DNA from: Pseudoscleropodium purum | Lineage: Eukaryota > Streptophyta > Bryopsida > Hypnales > Brachytheciaceae | Direction: 5' to 3' | Assembly (NCBI GenBank): GCA_963969395.1 | Contig: OZ017802.1 | Location: 18,631,410 to 18,695,409, forward strand | Length of the DNA: 64,000 nucleotides | Part shown: one piece after another, positions 1-8,359 of the stretch | How the letters are laid out: every line of letters begins with the position of its first letter | Position numbering within the stretch: the stretch's first letter is position 1 | Notes under the pieces: generated by a model | Seen by the model: only the letters and a program-made list of their open reading frames with translations | Told to the model about the DNA's origin: nothing | Database searches by the model: none | Translations under genes and position numbers: made by a program

Positions 1-53
1 TTCACCTCACCTGCAGAGGGACTCGCTGGTCTAGACCTACGTAGCAGAGGCAT
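1..53 (-). CDS. N-terminus of the element ORF in copy C (cut by window edge)
   Basis: An ATG at 53-51 opens a frame starting MPLLRRSRPASPS, which matches the starts of the copy A ORF (MSPLRRSRPASPS) and the copy B ORF (MPPLRRSRPASPS). Only about 17 codons are visible, so it cannot be said whether this copy is intact. No function is assigned beyond that of the longer homologue at 1071-2729. Confidence 0.6.
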   Translation of the reverse strand, partial: MPLLRRSRPASPSAGEV

Positions 54-490
54 TTCCACTCGAATCTACCTCACTCTCTCCTAGCCACATGTCCCGTTCC
101 TCACGTTCTCTCTCCGATCTCAACAGGAATCAAAACAGACAGAACACAAACGCACAAACGCCAAAAACTCAACCGCGCACGCTCAAGGTCGAGTTTCTAA
201 AAGGGGGTGCAACAATGAAAGCTCCTCCTTTTATACTCCCTGGACCCTTTCCGGTTTGTCATCATGAATCCGGTTTACCATCATAATCCGGTCCTAGACC
301 TAATCCGTGTTGCATTCCATTTCCGTCGTTAGTTACTCCTGACCGGATTAGATCGAAGAGGCCCACTACTTCACATTCCGTGCTAATTTTGAGTTTTCCT
401 TCTCCACCTAATTGGATCCGGTTAGCTAATGACTAGTTTCCGTTCCTATTTTGGTGTATACTAAGAAAATCAAAATTTTAAGCTGCGACA
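1..490 (-). mobile_element. Partial copy C of the 3.3-kb CCGG-rich element (5' end only)
   Basis: This is the reverse complement of positions 634 to about 1125 of copy A, with scattered substitutions. It ends at 490 in GCTGCGACA, the complement of the TGTCGCAGC start of copies A and B. It carries the same TATA box (about 228-235 on this strand), the same short upstream ORF and the first codons of the element ORF, then runs off the left edge of the window. It stands head to head with copy A across a 143-bp spacer. Confidence 0.9.
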
Positions 491-633
491 GCAAAAAGGA
501 TGTGAAAATTACTCACATTCAAAAACTTTGGCGACATGAACGTGTAGAGCACCAAGCGCCACGTTGGGACGGACAAATGTCTATATGACAAAGTGAGCAC
601 TTCAAACAACGATACACACAAGTGCATCGCGTT
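491..633. other. 143-bp spacer between head-to-head element copies
   Basis: This is unique sequence between the inner ends of copies C and A. The last five bases (629-633, GCGTT) resemble the five bases after copy A (3913-3917, GAGTT), a possible imperfect target duplication. With copy A and one duplication removed, about 15 codons of this spacer run in frame into the ORF at 3948-4886. Copy A may therefore have inserted into that gene or its leader. The inference is weak because a stop lies close upstream. Confidence 0.45.
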
Positions 634-888
634 TGTCGCAGCTTAAAATTTTGATTTTCTTAGTATACACCAAAATAGGAACGGAAACTAGTCATTAGGG
701 AACCGGATCCGATAAGGTGGAGAAGGAAAACTCAAAATTAGCACGGAATGTGAAGTAGTGGGCCTCTTCGATCTAATCCGGTCAGGAGTAACTAACGACG
801 GAAATGGAATGCAACACGGATTAGGTCTACGACCGGATTATGATGGTAAACCGGATTCATGATGACAAACCGGAAAGGGTCCAGGGAC

Positions 889-895
889 TATAAAA
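889..895 (+). promoter_or_regulatory. TATA box for the element ORF
   Basis: TATAAAA followed by GGAGGAGC lies about 180 bases before the ATG of the element ORF. The same box is present in copy C and, as TATATAA (15849-15855), in copy B. Confidence 0.6.
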
Positions 896-1033
896 GGAGG
901 AGCTTTCACTGTTGCACCCCCTTTTAGAAACTCGACCTTGAGCGTGCGCGGTTGAGTTTTTGGCGTTTGTGCGTTTGTGTTCTGTTTGTTTTGATTCCGG
1001 TTGAGATCGGAGAGAGAACGTGAGGAACGGGAC

Positions 1034-1087
1034 ATGCGGCTAGGAGAGAGTGAGATAGATTCGAGTGGGAATGTCGCCGCTACGTAG
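1034..1087 (+). promoter_or_regulatory. Conserved 17-codon upstream ORF overlapping the main start
   Basis: ATG at 1034 opens a frame MRLGESEIDSSGNVAAT and stops at TAG 1085-1087. This is out of frame with, and past, the main ATG at 1071. Copy B keeps the same length and stop with two changed residues. Copy C also keeps length and stop, with several conservative changes. Such an overlapping upstream ORF would be expected to lower translation of the main ORF. That effect is inferred; the conservation is seen. Confidence 0.45.
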
Positions 1088-2729
1088 GTCTAGACCAGCG
1101 AGTCCCTCTGGAGGCGGGGTGAAACTCCGGAAAGTCATTCCGATTATTCCCTCCACAGAGCCGGAAAAGTCTCAACTCATGGAGGATCTTAACTCCATGG
1201 GTTGCCTCGGGTTTGCCGAGAAACCCTGGGGTTTTAGGGAGGAGAGAATGGTCAAGGAGCTCCTCGGAAAGCTGTCCAACCAGTTTGACAACACCGTGAG
1301 AGGAACTCCCGTCCGCTGGAACGAGGGAATGTGGAGAGCGGTTTACGGTTTACGGGCAGGAGGTTTAGGGATGGCAAACCGGAAGGATGAGTTTGTCCGA
1401 GGGAAGTGCCAGGGAGCCGTCAACCCGAAGGACGGATACGCGGTCGAGGATTGCGTGGATGACCGACACCGTCGGCTCCTGCAATTCCTGGTTCCGGTTC
1501 TTCACCCGGAAAAGCCGAATAGGGTGACGATCACCCTCGGCAACACCATTTTCGGTGCCCTAAGTGGTACCCGGAAAGTGAACTGGGCACGGATCATTTC
1601 CGATCTCGTGGCCCAGCTCGTTAGTAGGGTTGGGAAGAAAAGGGCCACTCTAGTGTGCCCTTACCTCTTCCACCTCTATCGGGAACACCAAGTCCTCACC
1701 GACACAGAGGAGAAGGTGTGGAAGACTCAGGAGGTCCTCCTGAAGTATGGGGAGTCGGAAACGGATGACGAGGCCGAATCCGATTCTGGGTCACAACGGG
1801 AGTCGAGCGAGGAAGAGGAGGAGCCGATGCCGCCCATCAAGCGACAGAAGTTGACGCCTCCACACAAGCGCGGGATGCCTCCCGGTCAAGACAGACCGGT
1901 CCCGGAAGAGAAACCGGAAGCCGAGAAGACCGTTTCCGGGGGAGACCCGGAAATGCAAGATCCGTTCAACGGTCTTATCAACGTTCTCTGCAACATCAGG
2001 GCGGATTGGGAGGTCAAGCACAGGACGCTTGTGGCGATCGGAAAGTTGGTAGGTGCGCCACCGGACAGCAAGTTGGCAGAACAGGTGGCGGAGTGCATCA
2101 CCAATCCGGAAGAGACCCGGAAACAGGAAGCAGAGATCCGCCGGTTGCAGGAGGAGGTGGATAACCTGAAGGCAACTCTTTTTGCCTATCGGGAAGACGT
2201 GACGGCCACCCGGGAGATGGCGGAGGAAACTCGGAAGATAGCCGAGCAAATCAAGGCGACCCTGGGAGAGACCGGAACGGCCGCTGCCAAAGCGAAGCTC
2301 TTCGACGAGAAGATCCACGAAGAGAAGAAACTATCCGGTTCCCGGATGGTCCGGATTCTCGCCGACTTCGCTGAGCAGGTGGAGACGGCAATGGTGGAGG
2401 GGCGGAAGGCTGCGGACCGGATCGAGGAAAGCAGCCGGAAGCTGACTGGAGCGACGTGCTCTAAGGGGATTCATCTTTCGGACATCTCGCTACCGGATAT
2501 CTTTCCGGATGCGACCATTCCGAAGGATAGGAAGGATTGGACTCCCGAGTCCAAGAAGTCTACACGGGCTGAGACTCCGGGCAGGAGACGAGATATCACA
2601 ATCGACCTGGAGTCTTCACCCGGATCTAACCCTACGGAGGGGGAACGGATCCGAAACTTGAGTGAAGTCTTCGAGGAGCTGGTTCCGGAGGTCGGAAGCC
2701 CGACAATAGGATCTAGGGTTGTAGAGTAG
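1071..2729 (+). CDS. Element-encoded coiled-coil protein with Transposase_32-like N-terminal domain
   Basis: This is an intact 552-residue frame read from ATG 1071; a GTG six bases upstream is not needed. Residues about 40-220 resemble the 'putative plant transposon protein' domain (PF20167), the extra ORF often carried by plant Ty3/gypsy elements. The core runs from DRHRRLLQFLVPVLHP to KVNWARIISDLVAQL and ends CPYLFHLYREH. An acidic Asp/Glu/Ser stretch (about 235-260) follows, then a basic KRQKLTPPHKRG patch that could be a nuclear localisation signal. About 360-480 is helical and Glu/Lys/Arg-rich with heptad-like spacing, so probably a coiled coil, and the tail is Ser/Thr/Pro-rich. No DDE, RT or integrase motif is seen. 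The homologue in copy B is broken by one stop. A structural or accessory role is likely, but function is unproven. Confidence 0.75.
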   Translation: MSPLRRSRPASPSGGGVKLRKVIPIIPSTEPEKSQLMEDLNSMGCLGFAEKPWGFREERMVKELLGKLSNQFDNTVRGTPVRWNEGMWRAVYGLRAGGLGMANRKDEFVRGKCQGAVNPKDGYAVEDCVDDRHRRLLQFLVPVLHPEKPNRVTITLGNTIFGALSGTRKVNWARIISDLVAQLVSRVGKKRATLVCPYLFHLYREHQVLTDTEEKVWKTQEVLLKYGESETDDEAESDSGSQRESSEEEEEPMPPIKRQKLTPPHKRGMPPGQDRPVPEEKPEAEKTVSGGDPEMQDPFNGLINVLCNIRADWEVKHRTLVAIGKLVGAPPDSKLAEQVAECITNPEETRKQEAEIRRLQEEVDNLKATLFAYREDVTATREMAEETRKIAEQIKATLGETGTAAAKAKLFDEKIHEEKKLSGSRMVRILADFAEQVETAMVEGRKAADRIEESSRKLTGATCSKGIHLSDISLPDIFPDATIPKDRKDWTPESKKSTRAETPGRRRDITIDLESSPGSNPTEGERIRNLSEVFEELVPEVGSPTIGSRVVE

Positions 2730-2761
2730 ATAGGATTTTGATTCCAATTAGGAGTAGGAGC

Positions 2762-2781
2762 GGATCCGGATCCGGATCCGG
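2762..2781. repeat. GGATCC hexamer microsatellite
   Basis: Three and a half tandem GGATCC/CCGGAT units just after the ORF stop. The mirror copy lies at about 13973-13992 in copy B. This is the densest point of the CCGG motif that is common through the whole element. Confidence 0.7.
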
Positions 2782-2880
2782 CTCAACAGTATTAGGTTAG
2801 ACCGGAAGTTAGATTAGGATGGCGACGGACCCCCACGGGTTTTCCGCTCCTTTTTATGCTTTTAGGGTTTTTACCCTTTG

Positions 2881-2888
2881 TATATAAA
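2881..2888 (+). promoter_or_regulatory. Second TATA box of the element, LTR-promoter-like
   Basis: TATATAAA is followed by a T/C-rich stretch (TTCTCTTCTCCTCATTG, about 2945-2960), the usual look of a plant LTR U3/R border. It is conserved in copy B (13865-13872 on the minus strand). If the element is an LTR, this would be the genomic RNA promoter, separate from the one at 889. Confidence 0.5.
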
Positions 2889-3498
2889 TCGGTTCCTGAA
2901 ATGGGAATTGGGAGTTTTTTCATTTTGCAAACTTCTTGTACCTTTCTCTTCTCCTCATTGTGTGTCTCTCTCCAACGCGACAGGATTGTATGATGTGGAG
3001 TTAGGATAGTACGAGCCGGTTTGCGAGTGATTTCTCCCCTTGGTGTTTCTTTTCCGATCCAAGGTGCATGTGAGTAGGTATCGAAGAGTTGGGAGTGAAC
3101 TTAGTTCCTCAGCACGTCTAGAGTTTGAGATTCCGGGTGAGAAAGCCGTTGTTAGGCTAGGCGAGTAGGGAGGGATTCCTTAGCTGCGCTAGAACTCCCG
3201 GGTGGGAAATCCGGTCGAGTGTCCGATCTCCTGTGAGGTCTCACCACCCGTGTGGGTAACGGAAGAACTTTAGTTGATGTTGGAACGGACGGGTGCACTT
3301 GTAACCACCTGTCTTCGCACGGATCGGAAGTAGCATCAAGGTCGTTGTAGTACGAGAGGGTCGAGTGTGGGGTCTTTGTGTGACCTACAACCCGGATTGC
3401 TATCTGGGTTGTTGTGAAGGACCAAACCGGATCCGGATTAGCTTAGGAGTTTAGGAAGTAGGACAATGGGTCTTTAGCCACTATAAGTCACGGAAGGA

Positions 3499-3747
3499 GT
3501 GGTGGGCCTACCACTCTCAAATGTAAGCGGCGACCCCTCTCATGGTGAAACAGAGGCAAAACTAAACCGGATAGGATTACGGATACATGATGACCATCCG
3601 GACCGGATTGGTCAGGACGGATTTCCACGATCGAAAGTTGTGAGATCCTGGGATTTGGGTATTTGTATGGACCGGATAGTTAGTAGGATCGGAAGAAGGG
3701 GAAATCCGATCCATAGTTATCCGGTGTGTTGGTATTTCTGGTTCTAG
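3499..3747 (+). other. 82-codon ORF in the 3' part of the element, identical in copies A and B
   Basis: The translation is the same at 3499-3747 and at 13006-13254 (minus strand). No family is recognised and it has no hydrophobic or metal-binding pattern. Its first codon is ATG. Identity may only reflect the recent origin of copies A and B, so a coding role is doubtful. Confidence 0.2.
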
Positions 3748-3947
3748 ATCTAGGACCGAAAAGTAAGATTGGGATACTGACTTAGCTTAACTGCTTAATA
3801 GAGCTAGATACTTTACAGGATCTCGTGGGTTCGATCTTTAGAGTCACTTAGTTATACTCTAGAGCGATTTTTGTGAGTATAATGGGGAATTGACCTGCCC
3901 TGTGCTGCGACAGAGTTCTTGGCATTAAAAGCGCCAAACCAAATATA

Positions 3948-4886
3948 ATGAATTATAATGTTATGGCAATGGTTTGGGCAAAGATTGTACTCCACAAGGA
4001 TGTGGATTGGCGTATCGCTACAGGTCACAATGTGGAGAACTATACGCGCACGGATGCCATTATAGATACACAGTGGAGGGACGCAAGCGATTGCATGCCA
4101 AAGTGGTCCAATCGAGGTTATCTACAACAACCTTCAGTTGTTCTACGAGATGCTGAAGATGCGTGGTCAGATGACGATGATATGCAAGCGTTTGTCACAT
4201 TTGGAGTTAGGCACGAGCGAGTAGAAGAACGAGAACGAATTGAATTCGAACAACAAATGCATGAGGCAACACGCAAAAGCCTTCAAGATCGAGGACGGCA
4301 AGATAGGCATGGTGGGTTCTACAGACGTGAATATGGAACGCGAGGATCTAAACAAGGAAGAGGTGGTTCATACTCTGGTTACGATCCTTACAATAGATGT
4401 AAAGGTGGAAGAGGGAGCTATGGATCCACGCATTATGGTGGTTCAAGTACAATTGGTTCTTATTATGGCACTCCCCCAGAAATTGGCTCTCAAAGTGGAG
4501 TAGGTAGCTATGGCAGTACGCACTATGGTAGGTCTAGTGGATCTGGTTCATATTATACGATGCCCACTCAAGTGAGCTCCGAAGGTAGTGGAGGAAGCCA
4601 TGTAACCCCGCAGTATAGTTGCTCTCTTCACGGAAGCGCCCAATACTATCCGGGATCAACTAGAAGTGATTCATACGGGCATCATGAGGCCTCTTATTAT
4701 GGGGCTTCAAATGAAAGAGGATCAGAGCCTACTACTCCGGTTCCTCCTCCTACTTTTGGAAGTTCAAGCTATGGACAAGGAAGTGCACCGAGTGGATATC
4801 ACGGAAACTACGGAGGTGGTCCATTCATTGGAGTACAAAGAAGAGGCAGCGGTCAACAATTTGAGTCCGATTCAGATTCCAAATAA
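3948..4886 (+). CDS. Gly/Ser/Tyr-rich protein, possibly the C-terminal part of a transposase-like gene
   Basis: A 312-codon frame. Residues about 1-75 are mixed, with WRIATGHNVENYTRTDAI and an acidic EDAWSDDDD block. Residues about 90-125 are charged and basic (ERERIEFEQQMHEATRK). From about 125 to the end it is low complexity with repeated GSYGSTHYGG-like units, FG/YG-rich like a disordered, phase-separating tail. An acidic Trp-containing block followed by a Gly/Ser/Tyr tail resembles the C-terminal tails of some plant hAT-type transposases, but no dimerisation motif is visible, so this is only a guess. The frame is open upstream to the border of copy A, so the true start may lie in the 143-bp spacer or before it. 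ATG 3948 is the first in-frame start after the element. Confidence 0.45.
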   Translation: MNYNVMAMVWAKIVLHKDVDWRIATGHNVENYTRTDAIIDTQWRDASDCMPKWSNRGYLQQPSVVLRDAEDAWSDDDDMQAFVTFGVRHERVEERERIEFEQQMHEATRKSLQDRGRQDRHGGFYRREYGTRGSKQGRGGSYSGYDPYNRCKGGRGSYGSTHYGGSSTIGSYYGTPPEIGSQSGVGSYGSTHYGRSSGSGSYYTMPTQVSSEGSGGSHVTPQYSCSLHGSAQYYPGSTRSDSYGHHEASYYGASNERGSEPTTPVPPPTFGSSSYGQGSAPSGYHGNYGGGPFIGVQRRGSGQQFESDSDSK

Positions 4887-4889
4887 AAA

Positions 4890-5440
4890 AACATGCAAGT
4901 ATATAGTGAGCATGTATTTGCTCAATTTTCTCATTTTTACTCTCACAACAAGTATAGAGCACTAGATTGGTAAAAGTAGTTTAAAATTTTAAATGAATAG
5001 AACAATTTTGAACAACAATTTTGTTCACTTTTTCAAAAAGTGTTGTGTAATAGTGGACACCAAGTATGTATGTAGGCAAACATATTGTTGAAGACATCAT
5101 TGTATTATTTTATAATAGCATTGATGGATAAGGCTATAAGCGACTTTGATAAATAATAAAAATATGAAGAAGAAATGTAACTTTGTAAGAGCCATATTAT
5201 GTCTATTTTTGAATTGAGCATTTGAGGTTAAATATGTACTAACATGGTGTGTATTTTGAAATTATTGTTGTGTGTTTATTACATTTAGAAACTCGTAAAC
5301 GGTATAAATGTATTTCTAATTCATTTATGAAAGATTGAATTATTTGAATATTTGAAATTTTTTTATTTTTCATTCAACGATTGCTAAAAACTAAACTGAT
5401 TTCTTATTGGTATGAAGAAATGCCCAAATTAGACAATTAG
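4890..5440. other. AT-rich non-coding stretch
   Basis: No ORF, repeat structure or RNA gene is recognised. It is the 3' flank of the Gly/Ser/Tyr-rich ORF. Confidence 0.5.
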
Positions 5441-5475
5441 TGGTTCTTCTTTAGATTCTATTTTCAAATATGGAA

Positions 5476-5760
5476 AATAAATCGGATCGGGTGGATGTTT
5501 GATTTGTCCGCCTGTAGCTGTCCGATCTAGCGGACGGTTTCGGGCCGTTTGATGGGGGGGACGGGCCGTCCGCCGCTGCCGGTCGGATTGGGCAGACGCT
5601 TGATTTGTCCGCCCATGACCGTCCGATCGGGCGGACAGGGCTCGAGGGTTTCGGGGAGGCGGACAGCTGATGCGTCCGCCACCCCCGGCCTGTCCGATCG
5701 GGCAGACGGTTTGGGGCCGTCCAATGGGGCGGACGGGCCGTCCGCATTGCCACTTTCGCT
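5476..5760. repeat. GTCCG/CGGAC-rich imperfect tandem array
   Basis: A sharply GC- and CpG-rich island in AT-rich DNA, built of diverged units such as TTTGTCCGCC...CCGATCGGGCGGACGG and GGCCGTCCAATGGGGCGGAC. It is inverted within itself (GTCCGCC against GGCGGAC). Composition matches the CGGAC-rich MITEs elsewhere in the window, but no CAGGGTTGAC terminus is found here. Overlapping open frames on both strands are a by-product of the composition. A diverged relative lies at 21990-22340. Confidence 0.7.
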
Positions 5761-5940
5761 TTCCCCCTTGTGAATGCAAGGTGGAGCGGAGAGCTTGGTG
5801 GTTTATCCTCCATTGGCTCCTTTCCGAGGCAAGGCAAGAGTGGTTTATTGGGGGCCCCTTGTTGCCAATTTTTTGGACACTTGCGCGTGAATGCAATTTT
5901 AAATTAAAAAATTTGATTGATATCAATTTCATTTGTCACA

Positions 5941-7433
5941 ATGCCGAACAAGAAGAAGAAGGTTGCGAAGCTAAAACATGGAAAGGGACCATCAAACTTG
6001 GAGGTAGCTCGCCAAAGTCCTTCGAAAGAATGCAAGAAATTTATGATCGAGCACATCGTTCAATTTTATGAATCGGAAACAACATTGTCTTTAGACAATA
6101 AGTACATCAGATATCAAGAGGAGTGCGTGTCTAAATTCAAGGTAGACATGACACAGATGTTGTTACATGCATTGAATGTCGCGAAGTGACATGACGAAAT
6201 GTATACAACGTACTTCCCCAAATGTTTGGAGAACAAGGCTCATGATGCTTTGTGGAATTCTAAAGTCATTTTGGTTAAATATGGCAAGGAATATCAACCC
6301 AATGACGCCCAGTTTGAAGAAGTGATTCTGAAAGCGGATTTATTTACGAGGCGATGTGCTCCATTCGCCAAAAAGCACAATCGAGTTGATTCGATTGCTT
6401 GGTGGAAAAGCAATGATGGAGTTGCTGAAGCTGAAAGGACCAAACGGCACCTCATAGCACTTTCAGATACAACACGCGTGATTGCTGTTGATGATAGAAC
6501 GATGAAAGGTGGATATGCAACGATTCAAAAGGTTCGTATTGAAGGATGTCCAGGAATACTTCCACATTAGGAGTTTGCCGCAAAAAAATCCATTCACCAC
6601 CAAACTCGCCCCGATCTTGCAAAGCTAAAACATCAAACGAATCAATGGCTGTTCGAATTCCACACGCGGGTGTGATACGGTTTGCTGCGATGCACGGAAC
6701 GAGGTGTGAAGGTTATGCGTATTGGTAAAATGGTGGAACTCTTCGACAAATGTTGAATATGGATAAGGACTTTCCAGACAACATTCAAATCTGTTTGATG
6801 TATACCAATCCAACCGAAGAGGAGGTTGTAAAAGCTCACCATTTAGGGCGATATCAGAAGAAGTGCACGGAGCTAACATGGGCCTTTATGCATATAATGT
6901 ATGCAGTGCATCTTGTTGGACATTTGCACAATGATCTTTCTCCGAACAACATCTTGTTGCATTTTCCAGAGGATGAGTCACGTGTGTACATTGGAATTTG
7001 CGATTGAAGCATGACCACCTTAGCTTCTCAGCCAATGAAGTCTTTGTACACATTGACATTAATAGATGAGATGAAACAGACTTTGTAGAGGAGATGGTGG
7101 GTGGATCCACGTATTGCATATTTGCATAAAGCAGGTGTAGATGTAGAAGTCATTCCGATGTATTCACGTAAGTCGGAAGAGTATGCCATTCAAAAAATTG
7201 CTCGGCGGATGAATGGAAACAACATGTTAGAGGCGTATTTCAACGTACTACGAAAAACACCTAGTGCGACACAATTTGCCTTTCATGACTTTGCAAAAGT
7301 GTTTTATGCTTACTTGAAGTGCATTTCTTCGAAAAGTGACGATAAAAATACTAGTTTGGCCCATGTGATTACGCGATTTTCTAATACATATCGTTGGCCG
7401 ATGCCAGATGAACATTTCCGCCATTTATATTAG
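5941..7433 (+). pseudogene. Decayed protein-kinase-like gene
   Basis: About 490 codons starting MPNKKKKVAKLKHGKG at 5941. In-frame stops lie at 6187-6189 and 6568-6570. A frame change falls around 6660-6680, and further stops occur at about 6726, 7005-7007 and 7086-7088. The parts read on coherently across these breaks. A Gly-rich loop-like KGGYATIQKVR (about 6504-6536) is followed by HLHNDLSPNNILLHF (about 6923-6967), the catalytic-loop position with HND for HRD. ICD then meets a stop where Trp is likely, at the position of DFG. The C-terminal part (7101-7433) is helical. HND and the CD(W) motif suggest that even the ancestor was an unusual kinase or pseudokinase. The copy is certainly non-functional, and its parent family is not named. 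Confidence 0.7.
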
Positions 7434-7825
7434 ATTGGTAGTACAGAAGTAGTAGTTGAATAGGTTATATAGGCATTAAAAATTAGTTTAGAAATATAGA
7501 GTTGGAATGAAAAAAATTATATGTGCAATTAACCAAATGTACACAATGTATGGTATTTTATATTAAATTCAATACATTTTGCCCATATTGATTATGTTTG
7601 TATTTGTGTTGATCTCGATTTTTTAAATAGTGTATATATATATATTTGAAGTCACAAACTTTTTTAGTTTGCCTTCTGAAAATGAATTGGAATTTTTTCA
7701 TAGTTTCAAGACTATCATGGACTCATGGTCAAACATTATAATCTTTCAACTTATAAGAGACATTGTTTTAAGCGAACCATTGCACTTCATTTAACATTTA
7801 ATTGTTTAAAGATTAAGGGAGTGAC
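7434..7825. other. AT-rich non-coding stretch
   Basis: Nothing recognised apart from a short TA-rich run (about 7632-7645). Confidence 0.5.
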
Positions 7826-7921
7826 CGCGGGGCAGTTTGGGTAGGGCGGTCGAGGGAAATAGGGCCGTCAAAGCGGACGGGGCAGACGCTGCGTCCGCGT
7901 CCGGACGTCGTGTCAACCTTG
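7826..7921 (+). mobile_element. Truncated CGGAC-rich hAT-type MITE, right end
   Basis: It ends in GCGTCCGGACGTCGTGTCAA plus CCTTG, matching the right end of the full copies at 60320-60585 and 63478-63759 with one substitution in the terminal CCCTG. The left end is missing; similarity fades near 7826. Confidence 0.65.
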
Positions 7922-8187
7922 GGTCCTTTCATTGTTTAAAAACAAAAAAGAATGTGAAAGATTTAGATCTTAAAAAGATTGTATAGGATTCAATAGTGAT
8001 ATTGGAACTATGTTTTCATGTATTTTGTTTATACATATATATTTATATATAAAGATGCTATATTTTCATTTGCGTATAAAAATATTTTTATATGTACATC
8101 TTATTTTACGTGGATGCATTCATTTGTGATTGTGTAACATTCAAATTACAAAACAATATAAAATTTTCTAATGACTAATGGCAATGC

Positions 8188-8352
8188 GAAGTCCGCCCCG
8201 TCCACCCTGTCCGTCCACCCCATCTGGTCTGTCCGCCCGACCGCCCCGGCCGTCCGCCTTTCGACGGCGGGAGGGACGCTGCGTCCACTAGCGTCCGGAC
8301 ATCCGGAAAACAGACGCTATTTTGGGGCGGACGTTGAGATTCGTCAACCCTG
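8188..8352 (-). mobile_element. Truncated CGGAC-rich hAT-type MITE, left end, reversed
   Basis: Read on the minus strand, it begins CAGGGTTGACGAATCTCAAC at 8352 and follows the full copies through GGACGCTGCGTCC and the CGACGGCGGGAGGG block. Similarity fades near 8188 and the other terminus is absent. Confidence 0.7.
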
Positions 8353-8359
8353 TACATCT

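Larger units (their letters stand above)
634..3912 (+). mobile_element. Copy A, complete 3279-bp element with ORF; candidate ORF-bearing solo LTR
   Basis: The ends are TGTCGCAGC and GCTGCGACA, with flanking GCGTT/GAGTT (four of five match). A nearly identical copy lies at 12841-16111 on the other strand. The order is TATA box (889), upstream ORF (1034), long ORF (1071-2729), a GGATCC microsatellite (2762), a second TATA box (2881) and a 3' end with GTGGGTTCGATC (about 3828) just before the terminus, which resembles the U5 end of plant LTRs. The outer ends share only about nine bases, so there are no LTRs inside this unit. It may itself be a very long solo LTR (TG..CA ends, 5-bp duplication) or a non-autonomous element with short terminal inverted repeats. 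The long ORF looks intact here. Confidence 0.85.

Noticed and set aside
89..286. 65-codon frames opposite the element promoters (MSRSSRSLSDLNRNQN...), at 89-286 and 838-1035
   Set aside because: Antisense to the TATA box and leader. Conservation follows from the young age of the copies.
1791..2318. 175-codon minus-strand frame inside the element ORF (and its equivalent in copy B)
   Set aside because: It mirrors the high-GC sense gene. The Leu/Arg-rich composition is typical of an antisense shadow.
3820..3845. GTGGGTTCGATC near the element end as a tRNA T-loop
   Set aside because: No acceptor or anticodon stem fits. It matches the style of plant LTR U5/leader sequence instead.
5429..5932. 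Pro/Arg/Ser-rich frames across the GTCCG array on both strands
   Set aside because: They come from the repeat composition and have no stable pattern between units.
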